From NCBI RefSeq assembly GCF_037201975.1, contig NZ_CP147520.1, forward strand, positions 5,518,001-5,582,000: a DNA stretch of 64,000 nucleotides, read 5' to 3'. The notes beneath the pieces were generated by a model, which had not been told where the DNA came from, did no database searches, and was given only the letters and a program-made list of their open reading frames with translations. The DNA is from Streptomyces sp. TG1A-60 (GTDB taxonomy: Bacteria > Actinomycetota > Actinomycetes > Streptomycetales > Streptomycetaceae). Below are positions 7,539-17,912 of the stretch, in pieces; positions within the stretch are counted from its first letter, which is position 1; each line of letters begins with the position of its first letter. Both the position numbers and the translations under genes were made by a program.

Positions 7539-10144
7539 CTACTCCGTGGCCGCCGCCGCGTCCGCGGCCTGTGCCCTCAGTGCCCGCTCGACGCCCGCGC
7601 GGGACTCGGAGACCAGGCGGCGCAGGGCCGCGTTGGGCTGGGCGGAAGCCAGCCAGGTGTCCGTCTTGTGCAGGGTGTCGGTCGAGACCTGGATGGTCGG
7701 GTAGAGGCCGATGGCGACCTGCTGGGCGATCTCGTGGGAGCGGGAGTCCCAGATGGTCTTGACGACCTCGAAGTACTTGTCGGTGTAGGGGGCGAGGAGG
7801 TCGCGCTGGTCGGTCTGGACGAAACCGGCGATGACGGCTTCCTGGAGCGCGTTGGGGAGCTTGTCGGACTCGATGACCTGGGACCAGGCCTCCGCCTTGG
7901 CCTCCGGGGTCGGGCGGGACGCTCGGGCGGTGGCGGCGTGGCGTTCGCCGGCCGCCGTCCTGTCGCGCTCGTACTCGGCGGCGATCTCCGCCTCGTCGTA
8001 GCGGCCCACCGCCGCGAGCCGCTGGACGAAGGACCAGCGCAGCTCGGTGTCGACGGCCAGCCCCTCGATCGTCTGCGTGCCCTCCAACAGAGCCTCCAGG
8101 AGGTCCAGTTGCTCGGGAGTGCGGGCGGTCGCGGCGAAGGCGCGGGCCCAGGCGAGCTGGTGGTCGGAGGCGGCCGACGCGGCGCGCAGGTGCGCGAGCG
8201 TGGCGTCCGTCCAGCGGGTCAGCAGCGCCTCGCGGGCCGTCGGGTCGGCGTACAGCTCGACCGCCAGCTTCACCTGGCGGTGCAGGGACTGCACGACGCC
8301 GATGTCCGACTCCTTGCCGATGCCGGAGAGGACCAGGGACAGGTAGTCACGGGCCGCCAGTTCGGCGTCGCGTGTCATGTCCCAGGCCGAGGCCCAGCAC
8401 AGCGCGCGTGGGAGGGAGGACTCGAAGTCGCCGAGGTGCTCGGTGACGAAGGCGAGCGACTGCTCGTCCAGGCGGACCTTCGCGTACGACAGGTCGTCGT
8501 CGTTGAGGAGGACGACCGCCGGGCGGCGCCTGCCCACCAGCTCGGGTACGGCGGTCAGTTCACCGTCCACGTCCAGCTCGATCCTCCCCCGGCCTTCGGC
8601 CGGGGGACCCCCACGTCACGGACCAGCTTGCCGCTCGCGTCGTCCAGCTCGTACAGGCCGACCGCGATGCGGTGCGGGCGGAGCGTCGGCTCGCCCTTCG
8701 CGCCCGCGGGCAGCGCCGGGGCTTCCTGGCGGATCGCGAAGGAGGTGATGACGCCGTGCTCGTCCGTCTCGATCTCGGGGCGCAGAATGTTGATGCCTGC
8801 CGTCTCCAGCCACGCCTTCGACCAGGCCTTCAGATCACGGCCGGAGGTCTCCTCCAGAGCGCCCAGCAGGTCGGACAGGCGCGTGTTGCCGTACGCGTGC
8901 GCCTTGAAGTACGCCTGCACGCCCCGGAAGAACTCGTCCATGCCGACGTACGCGACGAGCTGCTTGAGCACGGACGCGCCCTTGGCGTACGTGATGCCGT
9001 CGAAGTTGACGAGCACGTCGTCCAGGTCGCGGATCTCCGCCATGATCGGGTGCGTGGACGGCAGCTGGTCCTGCCGGTACGCCCAGGTCTTCATGGAGTT
9101 GGCGAACGTGGTCCACGAGTGCGGCCAGCGCGAGCCGGGGGCGTCCGCCTGGCAGGCGATCGACGTGTACGTGGCGAACGACTCGTTCAGCCACAGGTCG
9201 TTCCACCACTCCATCGTCACGAGGTCGCCGAACCACATGTGGGCCAGCTCGTGCAGGATGGTCTCGGCGCGGACCTCGTACGCGGCGTCCGTCACCTTCG
9301 AGCGGAAGACGTACTGGTCGCGGATGGTCACCGCGCCCGCGTTCTCCATCGCGCCCGCGTTGAACTCCGGCACGAACAGCTGGTCGTACTTCTTGAACGG
9401 GTACGCGTAGTCGAACTTCTCCTGGAACCACTCGAAACCCTGCCGGGTGACCTCGAAGATGGCGTCGGAGTCCAGGTACTCGGCCAGCGACGGTCGGCAG
9501 TAGATGCCGAGGGGCACCGACTGGCCGTCCTTCTCGTACACGCTGTGCACGGAGTGGTACGGGCCGACGATCAGGGCCGTGATGTACGTGGAGATACGGG
9601 GCGTCGGCTCGAAGACCCAGACGTCGTCCTTGGGCTCGGGCGTCGGCGAGTTGGAGACGACGGTCCAGCCGGGCGGGGCCTTCACGGTGAACTGGAAGGT
9701 GGCCTTCAGGTCCGGCTGCTCGAAGCTCGCGAAGACACGGCGGGCGTCCGGCACCTCGAACTGGGTGTACAGGTACGCCTGGTCGTCGACCGGGTCGACG
9801 AACCGGTGCAGGCCCTCACCGGTGTTGGTGTACGCGGCGTCGGCCACGACCCGCAGGATGTTGCGGCCCTCCAGCAGGCCGGGAAGCGCGATCCGGGAGT
9901 CCTTGAAGACCTCCGCCGGGTCCAGCGCGTCGCCGTTGAGGGTCACCTCGTGGACGGTCGGGGCCACCAGGTCGATGAAGGACGCCGTGCCGCCACGGGT
10001 CACGTCGAAGCGCACCGTGGTCACGGACCGGTAGGTGCCGCCCTCCTGCGCGCCGGAGAGGTCGAGATCGATCTCGTACGAGTCAACGCTGAGCAGCTCC
10101 GCCCGCTGCTGAGCCTCTTCGCGGGTCAGGTTTGTGCCAGGCAC
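7539..10144 (-). pseudogene. pepN: aminopeptidase N (M1 metallopeptidase), frame-broken by a 32-bp palindrome
   Basis: The gene starts GTG at 10144, with GAGGAG nine bases upstream. The first reading frame runs to 8555 (529 residues) and holds the whole catalytic part: GAMENAG near residue 265, HELAHMWFGD near 298 and the downstream glutamate in NESFATY. It then runs into a palindromic insert (8583-8614) and stops. The rest of the enzyme, the ERAP1-C-like helical domain, continues in another frame from 8570 to 7539 (343 residues, begins VDGELTAVPEL). A similar full-length gene lies at 22321-24918. The insert sits in the linker between the domains. The upstream ORF stop (8555-8557) overlaps a GTG at 8570, so two separate polypeptides might still be made. 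Either a true gene break or an assembly fault. Confidence 0.85.
8583..8614 (-). repeat. 32-bp palindromic insert in pepN
   Basis: On the minus strand the insert reads GTGGGGGTCCCCC, then CCCCCGGCC-GAA-GGCCGGGGG, then AGG. It contains a 9-bp stem with a 3-base loop and, next to it, a self-complementary GGGGGTCCCCC; the two share their C run. Its 32 bp change the reading frame. Similar short GGGGGTCCCCC...GGGGGAG units are, as I recall, scattered through Streptomyces genomes. It brings a GGGGGAGG that could act as a ribosome site for the downstream frame. Confidence 0.75.
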
Positions 10145-10420
10145 GCTGTCATCTCCTCGGTATGTGTGGGTTGCGTCATCCTTCCATGGCCGTGGTGCCG
10201 GTGACCTCCCACGTCTCCCGCCTCTCCCGTGTGTGGCCGCTTCAGGTCCTCCCGCATGCCGCGGAACCTGGCCCGCGGACGGACTTTTGGGCACAGTGCG
10301 AGCGGATTGGGGCGCTTGACCTTTCGCGATTCGGCCATCGAATCGGCGTCGTGCCACCGCACGCGCTCAGGGAGACCGACCGGGCACTGCGGCGGCAACC
10401 GGCTCTCTGCACACGCCGAA
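10145..10420. other. intergenic region upstream of pepN
   Basis: It should hold the leftward pepN promoter and 5' leader. The ribosome site GAGGAG is at its left edge. No convincing -35/-10 pair or ORF stands out. Confidence 0.4.
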
Positions 10421-10451
10421 GGGGCGCCCACCGGCATCCGGTGGGCGCCCC
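10421..10451 (-). terminator. asd terminator hairpin
   Basis: A perfect 14-bp stem (10421-10434 with 10438-10451) and a CAT loop, 20 bp after the asd stop codon. Confidence 0.8.
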
Positions 10452-10470
10452 GCCACTGTGTCCTGCCCGG

Positions 10471-11874
<1,404 letters not shown>

Positions 11875-12495
11875 GTGGCTGTGCTGCGCAGAAGGGCGGG
11901 CCGCGTCCAGGAGGTGGACGATCCGCCGCACGCGGGCGTCGGCCCCTGGACCAAGGGCGGCGACTCACCGGCGGTGACCGGGAACGCGGGGGACGCGGCG
12001 GACACGGGCGCCGACCCGCTGGACGCGGCCCAGGAGCGGCGGGTGCGGGCGGTGCTCGCGCTCGGCGGTGTGCCGCAGTCGGACCTGCCGGACGGGGTGC
12101 AGCAGGTACGGCTGCGGCTGCTGGAGCGGGCCGCGAGCGGGCGGGAGGCACCGCGCGACGTGTCCGCGTGGGTGGCGGTCGTCGCCTCCAACCTGGCGAT
12201 GGACTGGCACCGCGCCAAGCGCCGCCAGGAGCGCCTCGGCGAGCGCCTGGCCTCACTGCGCCCGCCGGCGCACTCCTCCGGCGAGGACTCCAGCGTGCTC
12301 TCGCTCGCCGTCGCCCGAGGCCTGGACGAGCTGCCCGACGCCCTGCGCCAGGTCCTCGTCCTGCGCTTCTACGCCGACCTGCCGGTACGAGGGATCGCCG
12401 ACGAGCTCGGCATTCCCGAGGGCACGGTCAAGAGCAGGCTCCACTCGGCGGTCCGCGCCCTGCGTACCCGCCTGCACGAGGACGAGGTGGTGTGA
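11875..12495 (+). CDS. ECF-like RNA polymerase sigma factor
   Basis: A 206-residue protein from the GTG at 11875, preceded by GGGAGGGGAGG. A hydrophilic leader of about 45 residues is followed by a sigma-70 region 2-like segment (LPDGVQQVRLRLLERA through NLAMDWHRAKRRQ, about 70-125). Region 4 follows (about 145-200), with LPDALRQVLVLRFYADLPVRGIADELG and the helix-turn-helix GIPEGTVKSRLHSA. Region 3 is missing, as in the ECF group. The next gene starts one base after the stop and encodes a single-pass membrane protein, a typical sigma/anti-sigma arrangement. Confidence 0.88.
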   Translation: MAVLRRRAGRVQEVDDPPHAGVGPWTKGGDSPAVTGNAGDAADTGADPLDAAQERRVRAVLALGGVPQSDLPDGVQQVRLRLLERAASGREAPRDVSAWVAVVASNLAMDWHRAKRRQERLGERLASLRPPAHSSGEDSSVLSLAVARGLDELPDALRQVLVLRFYADLPVRGIADELGIPEGTVKSRLHSAVRALRTRLHEDEVV

Positions 12496-12496
12496 C

Positions 12497-13438
12497 ATGA
12501 CCGCCCGGGACGACAACCGACACGACGCGGAGCACGGCGACACGGCGCAGGGGCGCCCTGAGCGCGGGAAGCTCGCGGGCGCCGCGTACGACGACCTCGT
12601 GTTCGACGGTCCCGCGTACGCCGGCATGGACGCGTTGATGGCCGCGCTCGTCGATGAACCGTTGCCCGAAGAGGCCTCGGGGGACGCCGAGTTCGTGAGG
12701 GCGCTGGACGCGGCGGCAGCCGATGTCGCTCTGTTGAGGCAGCAGTTGGGGCTGATCGGGGAGGCGCTGGTGGCGGAAGGGGCCGGGAGCGCGCCGGGGC
12801 GACTCGTGGCCGCGGGGGAGGGGGACGCGGCCGGGGCCGAGACGGACCCCGGGGCGGTGCGCGGGCCCGCGGCGGCCGCCCTCCCGCCGGTGAGGCCCCT
12901 GCCGACGTGGCGGACCCGCACCCGCCGCGCCCGGAACGTCGCCTTCGGCACCCTCGCCGCCGCGGTGGCCGCCTCCGTCGTCCTCGGCGCGGGCTGGGTC
13001 GTCGTACAGGCCGGCGGCGGCGGGGCGAGCACGGCCTCCGACTCGGGGGCAGGCTCCGACGAGGCCGCGAGCAGGGAGGACAGCAGTGCGGGGGGCGGCT
13101 CGGACGCCTCGCTCAGTGGGGAGGGGTATGTCGCCTGCGCCCGCCTCATCGTGGAGGGCACCGTCGTCGAGGTCGAACCGGTAGCCGGCGTCCGGCAGGA
13201 CCGGATCACGGTCGAGGTGGACCGCTACCTCAAGCCCGACAAGGGCGCCGACGAGATCGCCTTCCCCATGGACCACGACGTCGACCCCCGGCTGAAGACG
13301 GGCGACCGCGTCCTCGTCGGCATCCCGAAGGGCAGCGCCCAGCCGGACATCTGGACCACGAAGGAGGCGGACATCGCCCGCGACCGGGCCTGGATCGAGC
13401 AGGCGCTGCCGGGCTCGCAGGGGCTGTCCTGCGAGTGA
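12497..13438 (+). CDS. single-pass membrane protein, probable partner (anti-sigma-like) of the upstream sigma factor
   Basis: 313 residues. The cytoplasmic part (1-140) is acidic and helical. A basic stop (TWRTRTRRARN) precedes a membrane helix (about 148-170, LAAAVAASVVLGAGWVVVQ). A Gly/Ser-rich linker then leads to an extracellular domain (about 210-313) with two cysteines (VACARL and the C-terminal SCE). The outer domain begins VEGTVVEVEPVAGVRQDRITVEVDR, like a small beta-barrel. No ZAS zinc motif is visible, so the anti-sigma role rests on gene order (one base between the genes) and topology only. Confidence 0.75.
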   Translation: MTARDDNRHDAEHGDTAQGRPERGKLAGAAYDDLVFDGPAYAGMDALMAALVDEPLPEEASGDAEFVRALDAAAADVALLRQQLGLIGEALVAEGAGSAPGRLVAAGEGDAAGAETDPGAVRGPAAAALPPVRPLPTWRTRTRRARNVAFGTLAAAVAASVVLGAGWVVVQAGGGGASTASDSGAGSDEAASREDSSAGGGSDASLSGEGYVACARLIVEGTVVEVEPVAGVRQDRITVEVDRYLKPDKGADEIAFPMDHDVDPRLKTGDRVLVGIPKGSAQPDIWTTKEADIARDRAWIEQALPGSQGLSCE

Positions 13439-13454
13439 CCCGCCGAACGCCGAA

Positions 13455-13484
13455 GGGGCGGGTGTCCTCCCGGACACCCGCCCC
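13455..13484. terminator. bidirectional hairpin between the sigma operon and the S8 protease
   Basis: A 13-bp perfect stem (13455-13467 with 13472-13484) with loop TCCC, between two converging genes ending at 13438 and 13509. Confidence 0.8.
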
Positions 13485-13508
13485 TCACGTCCTACCGGTA
13501 CCGGGGTG

Positions 13509-16500
13509 TTACGGCGTGACCTTCTCGATCCGCACGCTGCCGGTGCCCGCGGCGGTACCGCGCGCGTTCACCAGCTGGACCTGGCCGAAGAACTCCCGGC
13601 CGGCCGGCGCCTCGGCAGCCGCGACGACCTCACCGGAGACGGTCGTCGTGGCACCCGTGCCGAGCTTGACGGCGGTGCCCGCGACCTTCACCTCGCCGAG
13701 GGCGGAGGAGAAGAACACGTCGCGGTAGTCGTACGCGGTCGACCCGGCCGGAACCGAGTAGCCGACGACCTCGACGGTGTACTCACCGGCGGTCGGCGAC
13801 GGGATGGAGACGGACTCCTCGGAGTCGCCGTCCGCGGAGTTGGCGACCTCGTTGCCGTCCGCGTCGTAGACGTACAGGTCGAGGTCGGCGGCGGGGTCCG
13901 CCGTGTTGCCGATGGCGACGTCCAGGGACCCGGCGCCCGCGGGCACCTCGACCGTGGAGGTCTGGGTGTCACCGGTCGCGATGGTCGGCCGGTCGGTGTT
14001 GGCCGAGCCCAGCGGACCGCCCACCAGCTTGCCGTCGACGGCGGCGAGCGTGTTGTTCACCTTCCAGGAGACGGCGGTCGGGTTGCCGACCTTCGCCTCG
14101 GGCACGGTGACGACCTCGGGGTCGAAGTTCGCGCCGTACACGGCGAAGTTCAGCTTGAAGGTGTTGTGGAGTACCGGCGACGTCCGGCGCGACTCGACCT
14201 CGAACTCCCAGACGCCGGGCTGCGGGTCGGCGTACGAGCGCACGTCCGGCTTGCAGCCGTTGCCGTCGAGGTGGTTGCTGTAGCAGGTCAGGGAGCTGGT
14301 GCTCTCGACCGCGACGCCGTACGGGTGGTTGGCGATGAAGCGGGTCTGGCTCTTGTCCTTCAGCCCGCTGATCGCCACCTCAAGGGTCTTCGCGCCCTCG
14401 GGGACGGTGACGAAGTACGACTTGGTGGCGTTGCGCTGGACCTTGCCGGACGCCGAGTGGGTGTACTTCAGCGGCGCGGAGACGACCACGGTGTTGAGGA
14501 TCTGCTTGTCGATGCCCGGGGTCTTCCAGTCGTCGACCTCAAGGATCGCGCTGCTGATGCCGGAGTTCTCCGGCTTGGCGGCGACCTTCACGGTGACCGG
14601 CTTGTTCAGCGGCAGGGAGACCACCCGGCTGCCGACGATCCGGAACGTGTTGTCCCGGTTGTTCTTCAGGCGCAGCTTGTGGCGGATCGCCCGGTCGTCG
14701 CCGGACGTACGGGTGATGGTCACGTCGTACGTCTTCTTCTGGCCGGCCTTGAGGCCGCCCTCACGGTCGTAGATGCCGGTGCCGAAGCCCGGGGTCTTGA
14801 GCGCGGAGTCGAGCGCCGTGTCGACCGGGGCCTTGACCGCGTAGTCGTGCGCCGTCGCGCCCGCCCTGATCGACTTCCACGCGTCGACGATGTCGATCAG
14901 GCCCGCGCCCTCGGCGTACGCCTGCACACCGCTGATGTGGTCCGCGGTCGAGGTCAGCGCGGTGCGCAGCTTCACGGGCGTCAGGTCGATGCCCTTCTGC
15001 TTCGCGGCACTGAGCAGCAGCGCGGAGGCGCCGGCCGCCTGCGGGGAGGCCATCGAGGTGCCGTTGAGCATCTGGTAGCCGGCCGGGAGCGTGTAGCCCG
15101 CCTCGGGGACCGCGACGCCCGGCAGCCAGGTCTGCGCGGTGTTGATCGCGGCACCGGGCGCGACCAGCGTCGGCGTGAAGCCGCCGTCCTCACGCGGGCC
15201 GCGCGAGGAGAAGTTGAACAGCTGGTTCTTCTTGATGACCTGCGAGCCGTAGTTGGCCGCCCAGGTCGCCTTCGAGACGGACGCGCCGACCGAGATCACC
15301 TTGTCGGCGAGGCCGGGGTCACCGATCGTGTTGGCGCCGGGGCCGGAGTTGCCGGCCGAGATGACCAGCTGGACGCCGTACTCGTCGATGAGGCGCGTGT
15401 AGAGCTCGGCGCGCGCGTTGTTGCCGTCGTTCAGCGCGGGCAGGCCGCCGATGGACATGTTGACGATGTCGACGCCACGGGTGGCGACAAGGTCGATCAT
15501 GCCCTCGGTGAGCGCGACGTTGGTGCAGCCGGCGGCGAAGAGGCAGGCACGGGAGGAGACGATCTTCGCGCCGGGGGCGGCGCCGTCCATCCTGCCCCCG
15601 AAAAGGCCGTTCGCGGCGGTGATGCCGGCGACGTGGGTGCCGTGCTCGCTGGAGATGATGCCGATGTTGACGAAGTCGGACTTCTTGCCGACCCAGTCGC
15701 CGCCCAGCGGGTCCATCGGGACGTCCTTGCGGTACTCCACGACGAACGGCTGACGCTCGGCGACCTCGGTCGCCGGGTCGTCGGTGCCGAAGTAGCCGAT
15801 CTGGTAGCCGTCCTTGTACGGCTTCATCGGCTTGTCGTCGGTGAAGTCGAAGTTCTGGTTCACGTCGACGGTGACCGTGCCGGCCGCCGCGTCGTAGAGC
15901 ACGCCCCACGCGTCGGTGGTGTCGCCGTCGCGGTTCACGTCGCCCGCGGCGTCACCGCCCGCGGTGATGGACTCGCGGAAGGTGTTGACCGAGTACGAGC
16001 CCGAGGGCGCGGTCCAGGTCCGGCCGCCGAAGGTGAAGGTCGGCCCGGAGACCGAGGTCAGCATCGGGCGCCAGGTGCCGTCGCCGTCGGCGATCGGGTC
16101 GGTCGCCGTCACCCAGTCGACGATCTTGCGCTCGCCGGTGGTGGTCTTCTGCAGCGCGGGGTGGGCGAGGTCGACACCGGTGTCCAGGACGCCGATGGTG
16201 ACGCCCCGGCCGTCCGCCTTCCGGTTCTGCTTCACGAAGTCCACGGCGCCCGTCTCGAAGGACGGGTTGTACGGGTTCTTCGCGGGGGTCTTCTTGCTCG
16301 GCGCCGGGTACGACTTCGTCGCGGTGCCCCGCGCCTTGGCGCCCTTCTCGGTCTTCGCGACCGGTGACGGGTCGTCGAGGACGATGTCCTGGCGCAGGTC
16401 GATGCCGTGCACCGAGGAGAGCTTCGCGGCGGCCGAGATGGCCGAGTCGGCGCTCTTGGTGGGAACCGTGGCGCGGACGTAACCGAGCTTGTCGTCGGCA

Positions 16501-16823
16501 CGGCCCACGGAGCCGCCCTTGACCGCGTCCAGCTGCTCGGCGACCTGTTCGGTCTTGCCGGGCGCGGTGGCGATCATCACGGTGACGTTCTTGGCGCCGT
16601 CGGCCTTGGCCTCGGCGAGCAGATCGGCGTCGGCCGAACCGAGCTTGTCGTGCGCGGACTTGACGCCTCCGTCGCCGGGGACGGAGGTGGACGGGGCGTC
16701 CGCGGAGAAGGCCATGGGTATCGGCCCGGCCGCGGAGAGTGCGGCGACCAGTCCTGCGGCCACGGCTATGCGCGCCACGCGTCTCGCACCCGGCCGGGGG
16801 CCGGGCTGGGGGGTGAGGGTCAT
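13509..16823 (-). CDS. secreted subtilisin-like (S8) serine protease, large
   Basis: About 1104 residues with a Sec signal peptide (basic GARRVARI, hydrophobic core, cut near AFSADA). An I9-like propeptide region (YVRATVPTKSADSAISA) and the catalytic domain follow. The triad is Asp in VLDTGVD (about 214), His in EHGTHVAG (about 398) and Ser in NGTSMASP (about 593), with the oxyanion Asn in SAGNSGPG (about 490). A PA-like insert and two or more C-terminal beta-rich domains follow, the last with DLDLYVYDADGNEV (PPC-like). It should degrade extracellular protein. I prefer the second ATG (16823), because AAGGGA lies five bases upstream; the ATG at 16829 has no spacing. Confidence 0.93.
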   Translation of the reverse strand: MTLTPQPGPRPGARRVARIAVAAGLVAALSAAGPIPMAFSADAPSTSVPGDGGVKSAHDKLGSADADLLAEAKADGAKNVTVMIATAPGKTEQVAEQLDAVKGGSVGRADDKLGYVRATVPTKSADSAISAAAKLSSVHGIDLRQDIVLDDPSPVAKTEKGAKARGTATKSYPAPSKKTPAKNPYNPSFETGAVDFVKQNRKADGRGVTIGVLDTGVDLAHPALQKTTTGERKIVDWVTATDPIADGDGTWRPMLTSVSGPTFTFGGRTWTAPSGSYSVNTFRESITAGGDAAGDVNRDGDTTDAWGVLYDAAAGTVTVDVNQNFDFTDDKPMKPYKDGYQIGYFGTDDPATEVAERQPFVVEYRKDVPMDPLGGDWVGKKSDFVNIGIISSEHGTHVAGITAANGLFGGRMDGAAPGAKIVSSRACLFAAGCTNVALTEGMIDLVATRGVDIVNMSIGGLPALNDGNNARAELYTRLIDEYGVQLVISAGNSGPGANTIGDPGLADKVISVGASVSKATWAANYGSQVIKKNQLFNFSSRGPREDGGFTPTLVAPGAAINTAQTWLPGVAVPEAGYTLPAGYQMLNGTSMASPQAAGASALLLSAAKQKGIDLTPVKLRTALTSTADHISGVQAYAEGAGLIDIVDAWKSIRAGATAHDYAVKAPVDTALDSALKTPGFGTGIYDREGGLKAGQKKTYDVTITRTSGDDRAIRHKLRLKNNRDNTFRIVGSRVVSLPLNKPVTVKVAAKPENSGISSAILEVDDWKTPGIDKQILNTVVVSAPLKYTHSASGKVQRNATKSYFVTVPEGAKTLEVAISGLKDKSQTRFIANHPYGVAVESTSSLTCYSNHLDGNGCKPDVRSYADPQPGVWEFEVESRRTSPVLHNTFKLNFAVYGANFDPEVVTVPEAKVGNPTAVSWKVNNTLAAVDGKLVGGPLGSANTDRPTIATGDTQTSTVEVPAGAGSLDVAIGNTADPAADLDLYVYDADGNEVANSADGDSEESVSIPSPTAGEYTVEVVGYSVPAGSTAYDYRDVFFSSALGEVKVAGTAVKLGTGATTTVSGEVVAAAEAPAGREFFGQVQLVNARGTAAGTGSVRIEKVTP

Positions 16824-17101
16824 CGACATCCCTTGTAGGTAAGGAATTCAGGTGAGAACGAGCTTTGATGATCCGAGCGGCGGGTTCGGATCGGTCCGGT
16901 CCGTTATGCGGTCCCGGACGGTCGCTCAGCCTTACTGAAGTGACACATGTTTGGGGAGTGTTGACCGAGGCGGGATTGCGTCATGGCGTAAACCCGCCAG
17001 AATCAGTGCGGGGCAATGGTCGCTGATGGTGGGACATTTCGTGGAGTTGGTCTCAGGCGTAGCCGCGCGCGTTCCCGTGAGCTCGCCGGTCACCTGCCCG
17101 G
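16824..17101. other. divergent intergenic region, S8 protease / Nudix
   Basis: It contains the leftward promoter and leader of the protease and upstream DNA of the Nudix gene. TTGCGT near 16976 with CAGAAT 16 bp later is a possible rightward promoter. Nothing else is visible. Confidence 0.35.
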
Positions 17102-17116
17102 TAACGTCTGGGTATG
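17102..17116 (+). promoter_or_regulatory. -10 element TAACGT, leaderless Nudix mRNA
   Basis: TAACGT (17102-17107), six bases, then the ATG at 17114. No Shine-Dalgarno sequence is present, so transcription probably starts at the ATG. Confidence 0.5.
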
Positions 17117-17575
17117 CGCGAGGAGTTGAGGGTGGCGGCCTACGCCGTGTGCGTCCGGGACGGACGGTTGCTGCTGGCCCGCTGGGTCTCCCGGGACGGG
17201 ATGAGGAAGTGGACCCTGCCCGGCGGCGGCATGGACCACGGCGAGGACCCCTGCGACACGGTCGTCCGCGAGGCCGCCGAGGAGACCGGCTACGACGTCG
17301 AGCCCACCGCCCTCCTCGGCATCGACTCCGTCCGGCGCGGCTACCCCCGCCGCCTCGGCACCCACGCCGACTTCCACGGCCTGCGCATCGTCTACGAAGC
17401 CCGCGTCACCGGCGGCGAACTCCGCCACGAACAGCACGGCTCCACCGACATGGCCGCCTGGCACCCCCTGGAGGAGGTCCCGGCCCTTGAGCGGGTGGGC
17501 CTGGTCGACGCGGGCCTGAGGCTGCGGAGGGAACGCCCGCCGAACGGCCACCTGAGACCGCCGGTCAGCTGCTGA
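17114..17575 (+). CDS. Nudix hydrolase
   Basis: A 153-residue protein with a complete Nudix box: Gly38, Glu44, Arg52-Glu53, Glu56-Glu57 and Gly59 in the segment GGGMDHGEDPCDTVVREAAE. The enzyme would hydrolyse a nucleoside diphosphate linked to another moiety, using divalent metal bound by the box glutamates. The substrate is not predictable. WTLPGGG before the box is typical of MutT-like/ADP-ribose-type members. It is a single gene, apparently leaderless. Confidence 0.9.
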   Translation: MREELRVAAYAVCVRDGRLLLARWVSRDGMRKWTLPGGGMDHGEDPCDTVVREAAEETGYDVEPTALLGIDSVRRGYPRRLGTHADFHGLRIVYEARVTGGELRHEQHGSTDMAAWHPLEEVPALERVGLVDAGLRLRRERPPNGHLRPPVSC

Positions 17576-17912
17576 GGCTTTCCGGGGCGCGGGAGCCGCG
17601 CGGCAGGCCACGACGCGCCCCCGGCCACGAAACCGTCGAAGCCCCCACGGCGAATGGACGCTGTGCCCCGCCAGATGAACAAGGAGTGACCGCCTGCGCT
17701 CATTCCCGCTCACATTCGGGAACCCCCGGTGAACGCGCGCCGCACTCGAAGATCCACGTACGGCGATCGGCGCCACCCGTTGCGGCCTCGTTAACGTCCA
17801 GGTCACCCCTGCTGCCAAGCATCAAGTACGAGCGGGAAGCACCGTCGGCCGAAACCCGGTCCAAGGCCCCCGCGACCACTACCGACGCGTTCGCACTCGG
17901 GGAGACCGCGCC
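17576..17912. other. intergenic region upstream of the Tat phosphoesterase
   Basis: 337 bp without a credible ORF. It holds the promoter for the phosphoesterase and a PHO-box-like pair of units at 17790-17811. The remaining sequence shows no strong hairpin. Confidence 0.4.
17790..17811 (+). promoter_or_regulatory. PHO-box-like direct repeat
   Basis: Two 11-bp units, GTTAACGTCCA and GGTCACCCCTG, resemble the Streptomyces PhoP half-sites (GTTCACC-type). They lie about 100 bp before a gene for a secreted phosphoesterase-like enzyme. The first unit is imperfect, so this is only suggestive. Confidence 0.3.

Noticed and set aside
13506..16367. A 953-codon open frame on the plus strand opposite the S8 protease
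   Set aside because: Mirror frame of a high-GC gene. Its translation is Arg/Val/Asp-rich without motifs, while the minus strand encodes a complete protease with signal peptide and catalytic triad.
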